Assembly (NCBI RefSeq): GCF_014217605.1
Contig: NZ_CP043639.1
Coordinates: 2,193,501 to 2,257,500, forward strand
From: Sphingomonas sp. NBWT7
GTDB taxonomy: Bacteria; Pseudomonadota; Alphaproteobacteria; Sphingomonadales; Sphingomonadaceae
Length of the DNA stretch: 64,000 bases
Direction: 5' to 3'
The translations under genes were made by a program, and so were the position numbers. How positions within the stretch are numbered: position 1 is the stretch's first letter; each line of letters opens with the position of its first letter. This document shows positions 1-7,404 of this stretch, piece after piece. The notes below the pieces were generated by a model. It ran no database searches. It was given only the letters and a program-made list of their open reading frames with translations, and was not told the DNA's origin.

Positions 1-131
1 GCGCGCTCGCGCGTCGCCGCGTCGAACAGCTTGCTCGCCGTGGCGAAACTACGCGATCCGCGAACGATTGAGTCGCGCGCGGCGATGACCAGCGCGGCGC
101 GTTCGCTTGGGTCAGACTGGTGTTGCACCAT
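1..131 (-). CDS. crtB: Phytoene synthase, N-terminal fragment cut by window edge
   Basis: Reading down from the ATG at 131-129, 43 codons remain open to the window edge. The fragment contains the N-terminal signature of squalene/phytoene synthases: a G-S-R-S-F-A-T-A-S-K-L-F run (residues about 25-36) followed by D-A-A-T-R-E-R. CrtB condenses two geranylgeranyl diphosphates to phytoene, the first committed carotenoid step, which supplies the CrtI and CrtY products encoded just upstream on the same strand. No in-frame stop is seen before the edge. It lies 162 bp downstream of the LOG gene, and a palindromic repeat fills that gap. The identity call rests on this short fragment plus context. Confidence 0.85.
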   Translation of the reverse strand, partial: MVQHQSDPSERAALVIAARDSIVRGSRSFATASKLFDAATRER

Positions 132-156
132 CACTGCGTCACGTTCTCCAAAGCCT

Positions 157-274
157 CCGTTCGTGCTGAGGAGGTACTGAGCCGTTGGCGAAGCGCCGTC
201 TCGAAGCAACGTTGCGGCCCATGCCCTTCGAGACGGCCCCTCGCTTACGCTCGGCACCTCCTCAGGACAAACGG
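157..274. repeat. Nested palindromic intergenic repeat between LOG gene and crtB
   Basis: Two nested inverted repeats are visible. Outer arms are at 157-175 and 256-274 (near-perfect; they share ctgaggaggt read from either side). Inner arms ccgtctcgaag / cttcgagacgg are perfect at 196-206 and 226-236. The layout resembles the abundant palindromic repeats of sphingomonad intergenic regions. Transcribed, it would form a long cruciform/hairpin between the upstream crt genes and crtB, so it could attenuate or stabilise the crt transcript. No other copy was noticed in this window. Confidence 0.75.
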
Positions 275-293
275 GAGGTGAGCCTTTGCTCGA

Positions 294-875
294 TCAAAGA
301 TCGGCCGCGCTCATCCGCACGATCGGCTGCGTCGGCACATGCGCGGCCATCCGGTCGAGCAGCGTATCGAGCGTGTCGGCGACGATCAGCAGATCGCGGT
401 GCTGCGGGCGCAGGAAGCCGACCTCACCCATCTTCTCCCAGAAGGCGACGAGGTGATCGTAATAACCTGCGGTGTTGAGAAGCCCGACGGGATCGGCGTG
501 ATAGCCGAGCTGCGCCCAGCTCAACGCCTCCCACAATTCGTCCATCGTGCCCGTCCCGCCGGGGATGGTGACGAAGCCGTCGGCAAGATCGGTGAAGCGC
601 CGTTTGCGATCGTGCATGCCCTCGACGACGTGAAGCTCGGTGAGGCCACGATGCGCCACCTCTGCGTCGACCAGCGCCTGCGGGATGACGCCGATCACTT
701 CGCCGCCCGCCGCCAGCGCGCTGTCGGCGATCGCGCCCATCAGCCCCAGCCGCCCGCCGCCGTAGACGAGCCCGATGCCGCGTTCGGCCAGCGTCCGGCC
801 GACGGTATGCGCCAATTCCATATACACCGGATCGCGCGGCGTCGCCGACCCACAATAGACCGCCAGTCGCTTCAC
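294..875 (-). CDS. LOG-family protein (TIGR00730; predicted cytokinin riboside 5'-monophosphate phosphoribohydrolase)
   Basis: A 193-residue Rossmann-like protein. It has a glycine-rich G-G-G-R-L-G-L-M-G loop (residues 39-47) and the LOG family signature P-G-G-T-G-T-M-D-E (105-113), which with R90 forms the nucleotide monophosphate site. The family removes ribose 5-phosphate from nucleotide monophosphates; plant and some bacterial members release active cytokinin, but many bacterial members have unproven substrates. The open frame extends further upstream into crtI. I place the start at the GTG at 875 because homology begins at V-K-R-L-A-V-Y-C-G and because this gives a 4-bp GTGA overlap with the crtI stop, so translation is probably coupled to crtI. 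Function inside a carotenoid operon is unclear. Confidence 0.85.
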   Translation of the reverse strand: MKRLAVYCGSATPRDPVYMELAHTVGRTLAERGIGLVYGGGRLGLMGAIADSALAAGGEVIGVIPQALVDAEVAHRGLTELHVVEGMHDRKRRFTDLADGFVTIPGGTGTMDELWEALSWAQLGYHADPVGLLNTAGYYDHLVAFWEKMGEVGFLRPQHRDLLIVADTLDTLLDRMAAHVPTQPIVRMSAADL

Positions 876-2353
876 CGCCGCGCATCCTCCAGCATCAGCG
901 CCGCGGTCGCCTTCGCGCTGCCGACGACGCCGGGGATGCCCGCGCCCGGATGCGTGCCCGCGCCGACGAAATAGAGGTTGGGGATCGCGTCGTCGCGATT
1001 GTGCACGCGGAACCACGCGCTCTGCGTCAACACCGGCTCGAGGCTGAACGCGCTGCCGAGATGCGCGTTGAGATCACGCGAGAAATCGGCCGGCGAGTAG
1101 CTGAACTTGGTGACGATGCGGTCGTGGATGTCGGGGATCAGCCGCCGTCCTACCTCGTCGAGGATGCGCTTCTCCAGGATCGGCTTCACCCGCTCCCAAT
1201 CCTCGGGGAACTTGCCCTGGTGCGGCACCGGCGCCAGCGCGTAGAAGGTCGAGCACCCCTCAGGCGCGAGGCTCGGATCGGTGACGGTCGGGTGATGGAG
1301 ATAGAGCGAGAAGTCCTCGCTCACCACGCCATTGTCGTAAATGTCGGCGAGCAGCCCCTTATAGCGCGGCCCGAACAGGATCATGTGGTGCGGGATGCCC
1401 GGCCAGGTACCCTTGATGCCGAAATGGACGACGAACAGCGACGGCGAGAATTTCTTGCGCTCGAGCTTTGCCGCGCTGCGCCGCGCGCTGTTCGATCCCG
1501 ACAGAAGGTCGCGATAGGTGTGGACGATGTCGCCGTTCGCCGCGACGGTGTCGCACTCCTGCCGCCAGCCGCTGGCGGTGCGCACCGCCGTCACGCGGTC
1601 GCCCAGCGTCTCGATCTGCGTCACCGCGTCGCCCAGCCGGATCGTGCCGCCGAGCCGCTCGAACAGCTTCACCATCCCCGCCACCAGCCGGTTGGTACCG
1701 CCGCGCGCGAACCACACGCCGCCGTCGCGTTCCAGCTTGTGGATCAGCGCGTAGATCGCGCTCGTCGTCATCGGGTTGCCGCCCACCAGCAGCGTGTGGA
1801 ACGACAGCGCCTCGCGCAGCTTCTCGCTCTTCACGAACGAGGACACCATCGAATAGACCGATCGCCACGCCTGATATTTGGCCAGCGCGGGCGCGGCCTT
1901 GATCATCGACGCGAAGTCGAGGAACGCGACATGGCCGAGCTTCTCATAGCCCTCGTGATAGACGCCGGCCGAATAGTCGAGGAAGCGCTTGTACCCCGCG
2001 ACGTCGGCGGGATCGAGCTTGGCGATTTCCGCCATCAGCACGCTGTCGTCGTTGGTATAGTCGAAATTGGTGCCGTCGGGCCAGTTGAGCCGGTAGAAAG
2101 GCTGCACCGGTTCGAGCAGGACGTCGGCCGCCATGTCGCTGCCCGACAAGGCCCACAATTCCTGCAGGCAGGCGGGATCGGTGATGACGGTCGGACCGGC
2201 ATCGAAGGTGAAACCGTCGCGCTCCCAATAATAAGCGCGCCCGCCCGGCTTGTCGCGCGCCTCGAGAATCGTCGTGTCGATCCCGGCGGATTGCAGCCGG
2301 ATCGCGAGCGCCAGCCCGCCGAACCCCGATCCGATGACGATCGCGCGGCTCAC
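872..2353 (-). CDS. crtI: Phytoene desaturase
   Basis: A 493-residue FAD-dependent carotenoid desaturase of the bacterial CrtI type, which converts phytoene stepwise to lycopene at the membrane. The N-terminus carries the dinucleotide-binding G-S-G-F-G-G motif (residues 8-13) with an acidic residue about 20 residues later, then the family F-D-A-G-P-T-V-I stretch. The C-terminus has the conserved G-A-G-T-H-P-G-A-G-I-P-G FAD motif. Length is normal for CrtI. Translation begins at a GTG (2353) that overlaps the crtY TGA by 4 bp, and its own stop overlaps the next gene's GTG. The order crtY-crtI-(LOG)-crtB is therefore a compact minus-strand unit. Confidence 0.96.
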   Translation of the reverse strand: MSRAIVIGSGFGGLALAIRLQSAGIDTTILEARDKPGGRAYYWERDGFTFDAGPTVITDPACLQELWALSGSDMAADVLLEPVQPFYRLNWPDGTNFDYTNDDSVLMAEIAKLDPADVAGYKRFLDYSAGVYHEGYEKLGHVAFLDFASMIKAAPALAKYQAWRSVYSMVSSFVKSEKLREALSFHTLLVGGNPMTTSAIYALIHKLERDGGVWFARGGTNRLVAGMVKLFERLGGTIRLGDAVTQIETLGDRVTAVRTASGWRQECDTVAANGDIVHTYRDLLSGSNSARRSAAKLERKKFSPSLFVVHFGIKGTWPGIPHHMILFGPRYKGLLADIYDNGVVSEDFSLYLHHPTVTDPSLAPEGCSTFYALAPVPHQGKFPEDWERVKPILEKRILDEVGRRLIPDIHDRIVTKFSYSPADFSRDLNAHLGSAFSLEPVLTQSAWFRVHNRDDAIPNLYFVGAGTHPGAGIPGVVGSAKATAALMLEDARR

Positions 2354-3519
2354 TTGATGCCCCGCAGCGCGCGCACCGCGCGCGTCACCGGCACCGGCGG
2401 GCGCCCCGCCAGCACGCGCAGCTTGTCCGCCCGCGTCGACCGCGCGGCATAGAAGCGCCCGATCAGCCCGGAGCGCAGGCGATAGAAGCGTTCCAATACG
2501 CGATAGCGCGCATCGGGGTCGGCAGCACGGAACAACATGGCGTCAAGCATCCGGTAGAAGCGGCGCTCGTCCCAGCGCGCGCGGGCATAATCGTGGGTCA
2601 ATGTAAGCAATGCGTCGCCGCTCAAATCCTTGGCGTCGGCAATCAGTACCGCAAGCCGCACCGCATCGGGCAGTGAATAGCCCGTCGTCGGGTGGAACAG
2701 CCCGGCACGCGCGCCCGCCTTCGCGACCTTCGCCCCGCCCCACCGCCAATAGCCCTCGAAATCGCCGTTGATCACCACCGGCAGCGCGCCCTTCTCCTCG
2801 CGCGCGTCGTTCGCGCCGGCGGCGACTTCCCAGCCGCGCGCGGCGGCATAGACGTCGATCCGCCGGTTGAGCGCGCCGACGTTGAGCGAGGGCGTGTCGC
2901 TGTAATAGGTGTCCTCGACGAACAACCGCGTCGGCGAGAAGGGGAGAAGGTAGACGAAGCGATAGCCGTCGTGCTGCGTCACCGTCGCGTCCATCACCGT
3001 CGGGCGCGTAATGCCGTGGCCGGCAGGAATGTCGAGCGTGCGACCGACGAACTTCTGCCAGCCCACCTCCAGCGTCGACAAGTCGCCCGCGCCGCGCGCG
3101 TCGATCACGCCCTTCGCCTCGATCCGGTCGCCGTCCGCCAGCACCACCGCGGTCGGACTGCACGCCAGCACCTTGCGCCCCGGCATGATCGCCTCGGCCG
3201 GCAGCGCCTTGCGCACCACTGCGTCGAACCGCTCCGATTCGATCGAATAATAGGGCTGGTTGATCGTTCGCGCGTGCGCCGGAAAGCGCACGTCATACGC
3301 CGGCCATGCGTGGCAGACGAGCGGCGTCAGCAGCCAGCGATCCTCCTTCGCCACATCGGCATCGAAGAACGACCAGACGTGGTTGCCGCCCAGGCTCTCC
3401 CCCGCATCGACGATGCGCACGATCAGCTCGGGGCGGCGCTGCGCCACCGCCAGCGCGATCAGCCCGCCCGCCAGCCCGCCGCCGACGATCGCCAGGTCGC
3501 AATGGTGGGTTTCCGGCAT
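2350..3519 (-). CDS. crtY: Lycopene beta-cyclase
   Basis: A 389-residue CrtY-type flavoprotein that cyclises both ends of lycopene to beta-carotene. The N-terminus has the FAD-binding G-G-G-L-A-G motif (13-18). The characteristic N-H-V-W-S-F-F motif follows at 46-52, and an H-P-T-T-G-Y-S-L-P segment typical of CrtY lies about residue 280. It is the first gene of the minus-strand carotenoid unit; its promoter must lie in the 160 bp separating it from the divergent hydroxylase-like gene, where a palindromic site is seen. Length matches the family. No anomaly in composition. Confidence 0.95.
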   Translation of the reverse strand: MPETHHCDLAIVGGGLAGGLIALAVAQRRPELIVRIVDAGESLGGNHVWSFFDADVAKEDRWLLTPLVCHAWPAYDVRFPAHARTINQPYYSIESERFDAVVRKALPAEAIMPGRKVLACSPTAVVLADGDRIEAKGVIDARGAGDLSTLEVGWQKFVGRTLDIPAGHGITRPTVMDATVTQHDGYRFVYLLPFSPTRLFVEDTYYSDTPSLNVGALNRRIDVYAAARGWEVAAGANDAREEKGALPVVINGDFEGYWRWGGAKVAKAGARAGLFHPTTGYSLPDAVRLAVLIADAKDLSGDALLTLTHDYARARWDERRFYRMLDAMLFRAADPDARYRVLERFYRLRSGLIGRFYAARSTRADKLRVLAGRPPVPVTRAVRALRGIK

Positions 3520-3563
3520 CCGTCACGCCTAGCGGATCGGTCGAGACGGCGAAAGCGGCGATT

Positions 3564-3599
3564 GGCGGACATATTGTCCCACCCCCGGGCATGTCCGCC
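3564..3599. promoter_or_regulatory. Inverted-repeat operator candidate between crtY and divergent hydroxylase gene
   Basis: The arms ggcggacat (3564-3572) and atgtccgcc (3591-3599) are perfect 9-bp inverse complements. The left arm also overlaps a tighter palindrome ggaca-tat-tgtcc (3567-3579). This gives three TGTCC/GGACA half-sites in 36 bp, placed about 45-80 bp upstream of crtY and about 80-115 bp upstream of the divergent start. The arrangement suits a dimeric regulator controlling both genes. The regulator is unknown. Confidence 0.5.
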
Positions 3600-3680
3600 G
3601 TCCGCCATTCACGGGCGCCGAGCCGGGCCGTTTCGCTCCCGCGCCTTTTCTGCCGGCGTTACAGCGCGTAAGGCAGGGGC

Positions 3681-4493
3681 GTGACCGTCGTCCTGGCCAT
3701 CATCCTGTCCGCCGCCGCGATGACCGCGATCGTCGGCGTGCGCTATCTCGCCGCGAGCGGCGGGTTCGCGCTCGCTACGCGGCTCCGGCATCCCGGCCTC
3801 TACACCGGGCTCGATCCGCAGATCCGGCGCGAGATCGGCTGGAGCCTCGTTTCCGCCGCGATCTACGGCATCCCCGCCGGCGTCATCGCCTGGGGATGGG
3901 AGAACCGCGGCTGGACGCGGGTCTATCGCGACGTGGATGCCTTTCCGCTGTGGTATTTGCCGCTGTCGGTGCTGCTGTACCTCACGGCGCACGATACGTG
4001 GTTCTATTGGACGCATCGCTGGATGCACCGGCCGCGGCCCTTCCGCCTCGCGCATGCCGTCCACCACGCCAGCCGCCCGCCCACCGCCTGGGCGGCGATG
4101 GCGTTCCACCCGATCGAGGCGCTGACCGGTGCTGTGGTAATTCCGCTACTGGTGTTCATCATTCCCATCCACGTCGCTGCGCTCGGATTGGTGCTGACGA
4201 TCATGACGGTTATGGGCGTCACCAATCACATGGGTTGGGAGGTTTTCCCCCGGTTCATGTGGCGCGGGCCATTGGGGGCATGGCTCATAACGGCGAGCCA
4301 TCATCAGCGTCATCACGAGCGGTACGGGTGCAATTATGGGCTATATTTCCGGTTCTGGGATCGCCTGTGCGGCACCGACGACGGGCTCGGCGATTTCACG
4401 CGTGATCGCGCCCGCGCGCAGGCCCGCGCAGGCACTGCTGCTGGCGCTCGCGGCGAGCACGCTGATCGGCGCGGCGCCGGTCGCCCGGCTTGA
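3681..4493 (+). CDS. Membrane di-iron sterol desaturase / fatty acid hydroxylase superfamily protein
   Basis: A 270-residue membrane protein with several hydrophobic helices and the histidine clusters that bind two irons in this superfamily: H104...H112/H116, H125-x2-H128-H129, H143 and H207-H208...H211-H212, the last in an A-S-H-H-Q-R-H-H context. Superfamily members hydroxylate or desaturate sterols, fatty acids or carotenoid rings with O2. Its position divergent from crtY suggests possible carotenoid tailoring, but the sequence is not a clear CrtZ, so the substrate is left open. Start is a GTG with an upstream purine-rich site (aggcagggg). The last ~30 residues are Arg/Ala-rich, not family-like, and overlap the next gene by about 90 bp. 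Confidence 0.8.
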   Translation: MTVVLAIILSAAAMTAIVGVRYLAASGGFALATRLRHPGLYTGLDPQIRREIGWSLVSAAIYGIPAGVIAWGWENRGWTRVYRDVDAFPLWYLPLSVLLYLTAHDTWFYWTHRWMHRPRPFRLAHAVHHASRPPTAWAAMAFHPIEALTGAVVIPLLVFIIPIHVAALGLVLTIMTVMGVTNHMGWEVFPRFMWRGPLGAWLITASHHQRHHERYGCNYGLYFRFWDRLCGTDDGLGDFTRDRARAQARAGTAAGARGEHADRRGAGRPA

Positions 4494-4848
4494 CGTCGCG
4501 TTCGATGCGGTGCGCTCAGCCAAGGGTGTGCTGCGCGTCTGCCTGACCGCCGATCCCGAAAACTTCCCGACCTGCGTCGACGATCACAATGCCACGCGCC
4601 GCTCCGTTCCGGCGGGCAGCGACGCGCTGCGCTTCGACGGGCTGCCGCGCGGTACCTACGCGATCGCGGTGATCCACGATGAGAACGGCAACAAGAAGCT
4701 CGATACCTTTGCCGGTATCCCGCGCGAAGGCTTCGGCTTCTCGCGCAATCCGCCGATCCGCTTCGGCCCGCCGCGATTCGCCGCCGCGCGCTTCGCGGTC
4801 GAAGGTGATGCCGAAAGGCAACAGATCAAAATGCGCTACATGCTGTGA
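4402..4848 (+). CDS. DUF2141 family exported protein
   Basis: A small secreted protein of about 148 residues with the DUF2141 pattern: a beta-rich domain containing F-D-G-L-P-R-G-T-Y-A-I-A-V-I-H-D-E-N-G-N-K-K-L-D-type spacing (D-x-N-G-N-K-x-L-D), and a C-terminal P-R-F-x2-A-R-F strand. Function of the family is unknown. An ATG at 4336 is also in frame, but I prefer the GTG at 4402 because translation from there begins directly with a signal peptide (basic start, L-L-L-A-L-A-A core, A-A-P cleavage region). With this start it overlaps the 3' end of the hydroxylase gene by about 92 bp, so coupling is likely. Start confidence is moderate. Confidence 0.75.
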   Translation: MIAPARRPAQALLLALAASTLIGAAPVARLDVAFDAVRSAKGVLRVCLTADPENFPTCVDDHNATRRSVPAGSDALRFDGLPRGTYAIAVIHDENGNKKLDTFAGIPREGFGFSRNPPIRFGPPRFAAARFAVEGDAERQQIKMRYML

Positions 4849-4916
4849 GCGGCACTGGTCGGAGCTAAAGCAGATCAGGCGGGTTTGCGTCCCTTGTAAG
4901 AAGGGGACAATTTCTC

Positions 4917-5813
4917 GTGATCGCCAGGAACCTGCTCATCGGCGCGGCCGTCGCCGCCGCGCTGCCGACCGCCGCCGTCGCTCAGGACGCGCCACCCGCC
5001 GAGGCCGTATCGGCGCCCGCACCCAGTGATGCGCCCAACGCGATGGCAGATTTCGGCCGTGATACGATCACGCTCGGGCTCGGCCTTGCCTATCTGCCCG
5101 ATTACGAAGGCTCGAACGACTATCGCTTCGCGCCCGGGCCGGCGGCGATCGGCACGATCGGCGGGATCAGCTTCTCGGTGCTCGGCAGCCGCGCCAGTGC
5201 CGATCTCATTCCTAGCCCCGGCGGCCCGTCGTGGGATATCCAGCTCGGCCCCGTTGCCGCGATCAATTTCATGCGCAGCAACCGCCAGAGCATCGAGGAC
5301 GCGCGTGTCCGCCGGCTGGGCGAGCGCGATACCTCGATCGAGCTCGGCGGCTATGCCGGCATCGGCAAGACCGGCGTCATCACCAGCCAGTATGACAAAT
5401 TGTCGGTCTCGGTCAGCTATCGCCACGACGTCAGCGGCGTGCATCGCAGCGGCATCTGGCAGCCGACAATCAATTACTTCACGCCATTGAGCGAGAAGTC
5501 GGCACTCGCGCTGTTCGCCTCGGCTGAGCGGGTGGAGACCAAGTACGTCCAGACCTATTTCTACGTCCCCGCCGGCCAGTCGGCGATCAGCGGGCTGCCG
5601 ACCTACACGACCGGCCGCGGCGGGTGGAAGAACTGGACGGTCGGCGCGCTCGGCACCTACTCGCTGACCGGCAACCTGCTGCGCGGCTTCAAGCTGGTGG
5701 CCGGCGGAACCTATCGCCGCATGATCAACGACGTCGCCGACAGTCCGCTCGTCCGCATCGCCGGATCGCGCACGCAGTGGCTCGGCGCGGTCGGCGTCGC
5801 CTATACCTTCTGA
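4917..5813 (+). CDS. MipA/OmpV family outer membrane protein
   Basis: A 298-residue protein with a signal peptide (cleavage near A-V-A-Q at 20-23), a short Ala/Pro-rich linker, then an outer-membrane beta-barrel ending in the terminal aromatic Y-T-F. The segment L-G-L-G-L-A-Y-L-P-D-Y-E-G-S-x-D-Y is the typical MipA/OmpV opening strand. Family members are scaffolding or osmotically regulated porin-like proteins. The GTG start at 4917 is supported by an aaggggac Shine-Dalgarno 8-9 bases upstream. It is convergent with the Mla-type operon that follows. Confidence 0.88.
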   Translation: MIARNLLIGAAVAAALPTAAVAQDAPPAEAVSAPAPSDAPNAMADFGRDTITLGLGLAYLPDYEGSNDYRFAPGPAAIGTIGGISFSVLGSRASADLIPSPGGPSWDIQLGPVAAINFMRSNRQSIEDARVRRLGERDTSIELGGYAGIGKTGVITSQYDKLSVSVSYRHDVSGVHRSGIWQPTINYFTPLSEKSALALFASAERVETKYVQTYFYVPAGQSAISGLPTYTTGRGGWKNWTVGALGTYSLTGNLLRGFKLVAGGTYRRMINDVADSPLVRIAGSRTQWLGAVGVAYTF

Positions 5814-5858
5814 TTGGGTGCGCGCGTCGGGCGGGGCCCGGCGCGCGCCGTCACTGCC

Positions 5859-6440
5859 TCAACGGCCGACCCAGTCGGCGACCTCGCCGGCTACTTGGTT
5901 CGCCGCCTGATTGAGCGCGACGCCGACCGGCCCCGCCTCGATCGCGGACACCGGCACACGCGCTTCGAAGCGGCGCTTCTCCAACGCGCCACCCTCGTCG
6001 CGCACCAGCGCGGCGTCGTAGGTCACCACCGCGCTCGACGCCGCGGCATCGACGCCGAACATGCGCAATTCGCCCGCCAACCGCGCGCCCGGATCGGCGA
6101 GCGATTGCGCGCCCGACAGCACCACCCGCCCGGTCCGCGCCGCCACCGTGTCCGACAGGACGCGCGCGAACTGCCGTGCGGGCGGCTCGATCCACTGGGC
6201 ATCCTTGACGTAGGCGATGTCGGTCGCCGTCGCCTGCACCGGCACGCGGTTGTTGGCGAGCGCCTGCGGCACGCTGGGCACCTGAACGGTGATCGTGCGC
6301 GCACCGGCCGAGGACTGCGCCTGGCCGACGGGCACCTGCTGCGCTGCCGTCAAGCTCAGCAGCGTGTCGGGCGTCTTCCCGCCAAAGCTCAGGCAGCCGG
6401 CGAGCGGCAGAGCGGCAAGGCCGATCAGAAGCTTCTTCAT
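5859..6440 (-). CDS. ABC-type transport auxiliary lipoprotein (PqiC/Mla-associated)
   Basis: A 193-residue lipoprotein. The signal peptide ends in a lipobox L-A-G-C with lipidated Cys16. The mature part fits the ABC-type transport auxiliary lipoprotein family (DUF330-like): T-I-T-V-Q-V-P-S-V-P near the start, then I-A-Y-V-K-D-A-Q-W-I-E-P-P-A, which is the typical segment preceding the peptidoglycan/membrane-facing strands. It is the last gene of a four-gene unit, separated from mlaD by one base, so it is likely the outer-membrane lipoprotein partner of this lipid transport system. Confidence 0.88.
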   Translation of the reverse strand: MKKLLIGLAALPLAGCLSFGGKTPDTLLSLTAAQQVPVGQAQSSAGARTITVQVPSVPQALANNRVPVQATATDIAYVKDAQWIEPPARQFARVLSDTVAARTGRVVLSGAQSLADPGARLAGELRMFGVDAAASSAVVTYDAALVRDEGGALEKRRFEARVPVSAIEAGPVGVALNQAANQVAGEVADWVGR

Positions 6441-6441
6441 A

Positions 6442-7404
6442 TCACTTGCCCTTATAGTCCGGCAGCTTCTGCTGGCCGATCAGCGAACTCGCCCCCTGAC
6501 GGTCGACCTTCTCCGCGACCGACGCGAGCGATTGCGACATCTGACGCAGGTCGAGCACCAGCTGGTTGATTTCGGGTACGGTGCGCTTGGAGAAGGTCTG
6601 CAAGCCCGGCCGTGCGTCCGCGATCGCGCCGTTCAGCGTGTCGGCGCTCTGCTTGGCCGAGCGGATCGTCTCGTTGAGGTTGGCCATCGCCGGCTTCACG
6701 TCTTCGGCGAGGACGCCGTTGGTCGTCGCCGCCAGCGCGCCGATCTGCTCCGCCGCGGTGCCCGCCTGCTGGATCGCGACCCGAGTCTGCGCCAGCGTCG
6801 CGGCGATCTCCGGCCCGCGATCGGCCAGCGCGTTGGTCAGCCGGTCGGTGTTCTCCAGGATCCCGGCGATCGACGCCTGGTTACGGTCGGTCAGCAGCCC
6901 GGTCAGCCGTTCGGTCAGCGTCGACAGCCGCTCGAGCAGCTGCGGCGCGGAATTGAGGATCGCACCGATGCCGCCCGTCTTGGTCGGGATTACCGGCACG
7001 CCGTACGGGCACTGGCTCGCCATGTCGTTTTCCGGGCACACGATCGGCGGCGCGCCCTTGCGCGCACCGTCAAGGCTGATCGTGCTCGTGCCGGTGAAGC
7101 TGCCCTGCACCGTCGCCGCCGTTCCCTGCAGGATCGGCGTCTCATTGTTGACGCTGATGCGCACGCGCACGAACTGCGGATCGTTGCGCCACAGCTGAAT
7201 CGATTTGACCTGGCCTGAAGGCACGCCCGAATAGGTCACCGACGAACCCTTCGCCAAACCGTCGACCGACTGTTTGAAGAAGATGTCATATTCCTTCTCG
7301 GTCGTCCCGCCGAGCCGCGCGATCCACACCGTGAACAGCGCCAGCACAGCCAGCAGGATCAGCACGACGGCCCCGACAAGGACGTGGTTGGAACGGGTTT
7401 CCAT
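6442..7404 (-). CDS. MlaD-like MCE domain protein of lipid transport system
   Basis: A 320-residue protein with an N-terminal membrane anchor (residues about 9-29) and a single MCE domain (about 35-125) that includes the V-x-G-L-x-K-G-S-x-V-x-Y-x-G-V-x-S-G-x-V pattern. A long helical/coiled-coil region runs to the C-terminus. MCE proteins form hexameric periplasmic rings or tubes that pass phospholipids between membranes. The start is taken as the ATG at 7404 rather than the TTG one codon upstream. This ATG makes a TGATG junction with the ATPase stop. Confidence 0.9.
   Translation of the reverse strand: METRSNHVLVGAVVLILLAVLALFTVWIARLGGTTEKEYDIFFKQSVDGLAKGSSVTYSGVPSGQVKSIQLWRNDPQFVRVRISVNNETPILQGTAATVQGSFTGTSTISLDGARKGAPPIVCPENDMASQCPYGVPVIPTKTGGIGAILNSAPQLLERLSTLTERLTGLLTDRNQASIAGILENTDRLTNALADRGPEIAATLAQTRVAIQQAGTAAEQIGALAATTNGVLAEDVKPAMANLNETIRSAKQSADTLNGAIADARPGLQTFSKRTVPEINQLVLDLRQMSQSLASVAEKVDRQGASSLIGQQKLPDYKGK

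Noticed and set aside
5819..5853. GC-rich gcgcgc hairpin between MipA-like and lipoprotein genes as terminator
   Set aside because: Arms are short, low-complexity GC and lack a T-tract; in this GC content such stems occur by chance.
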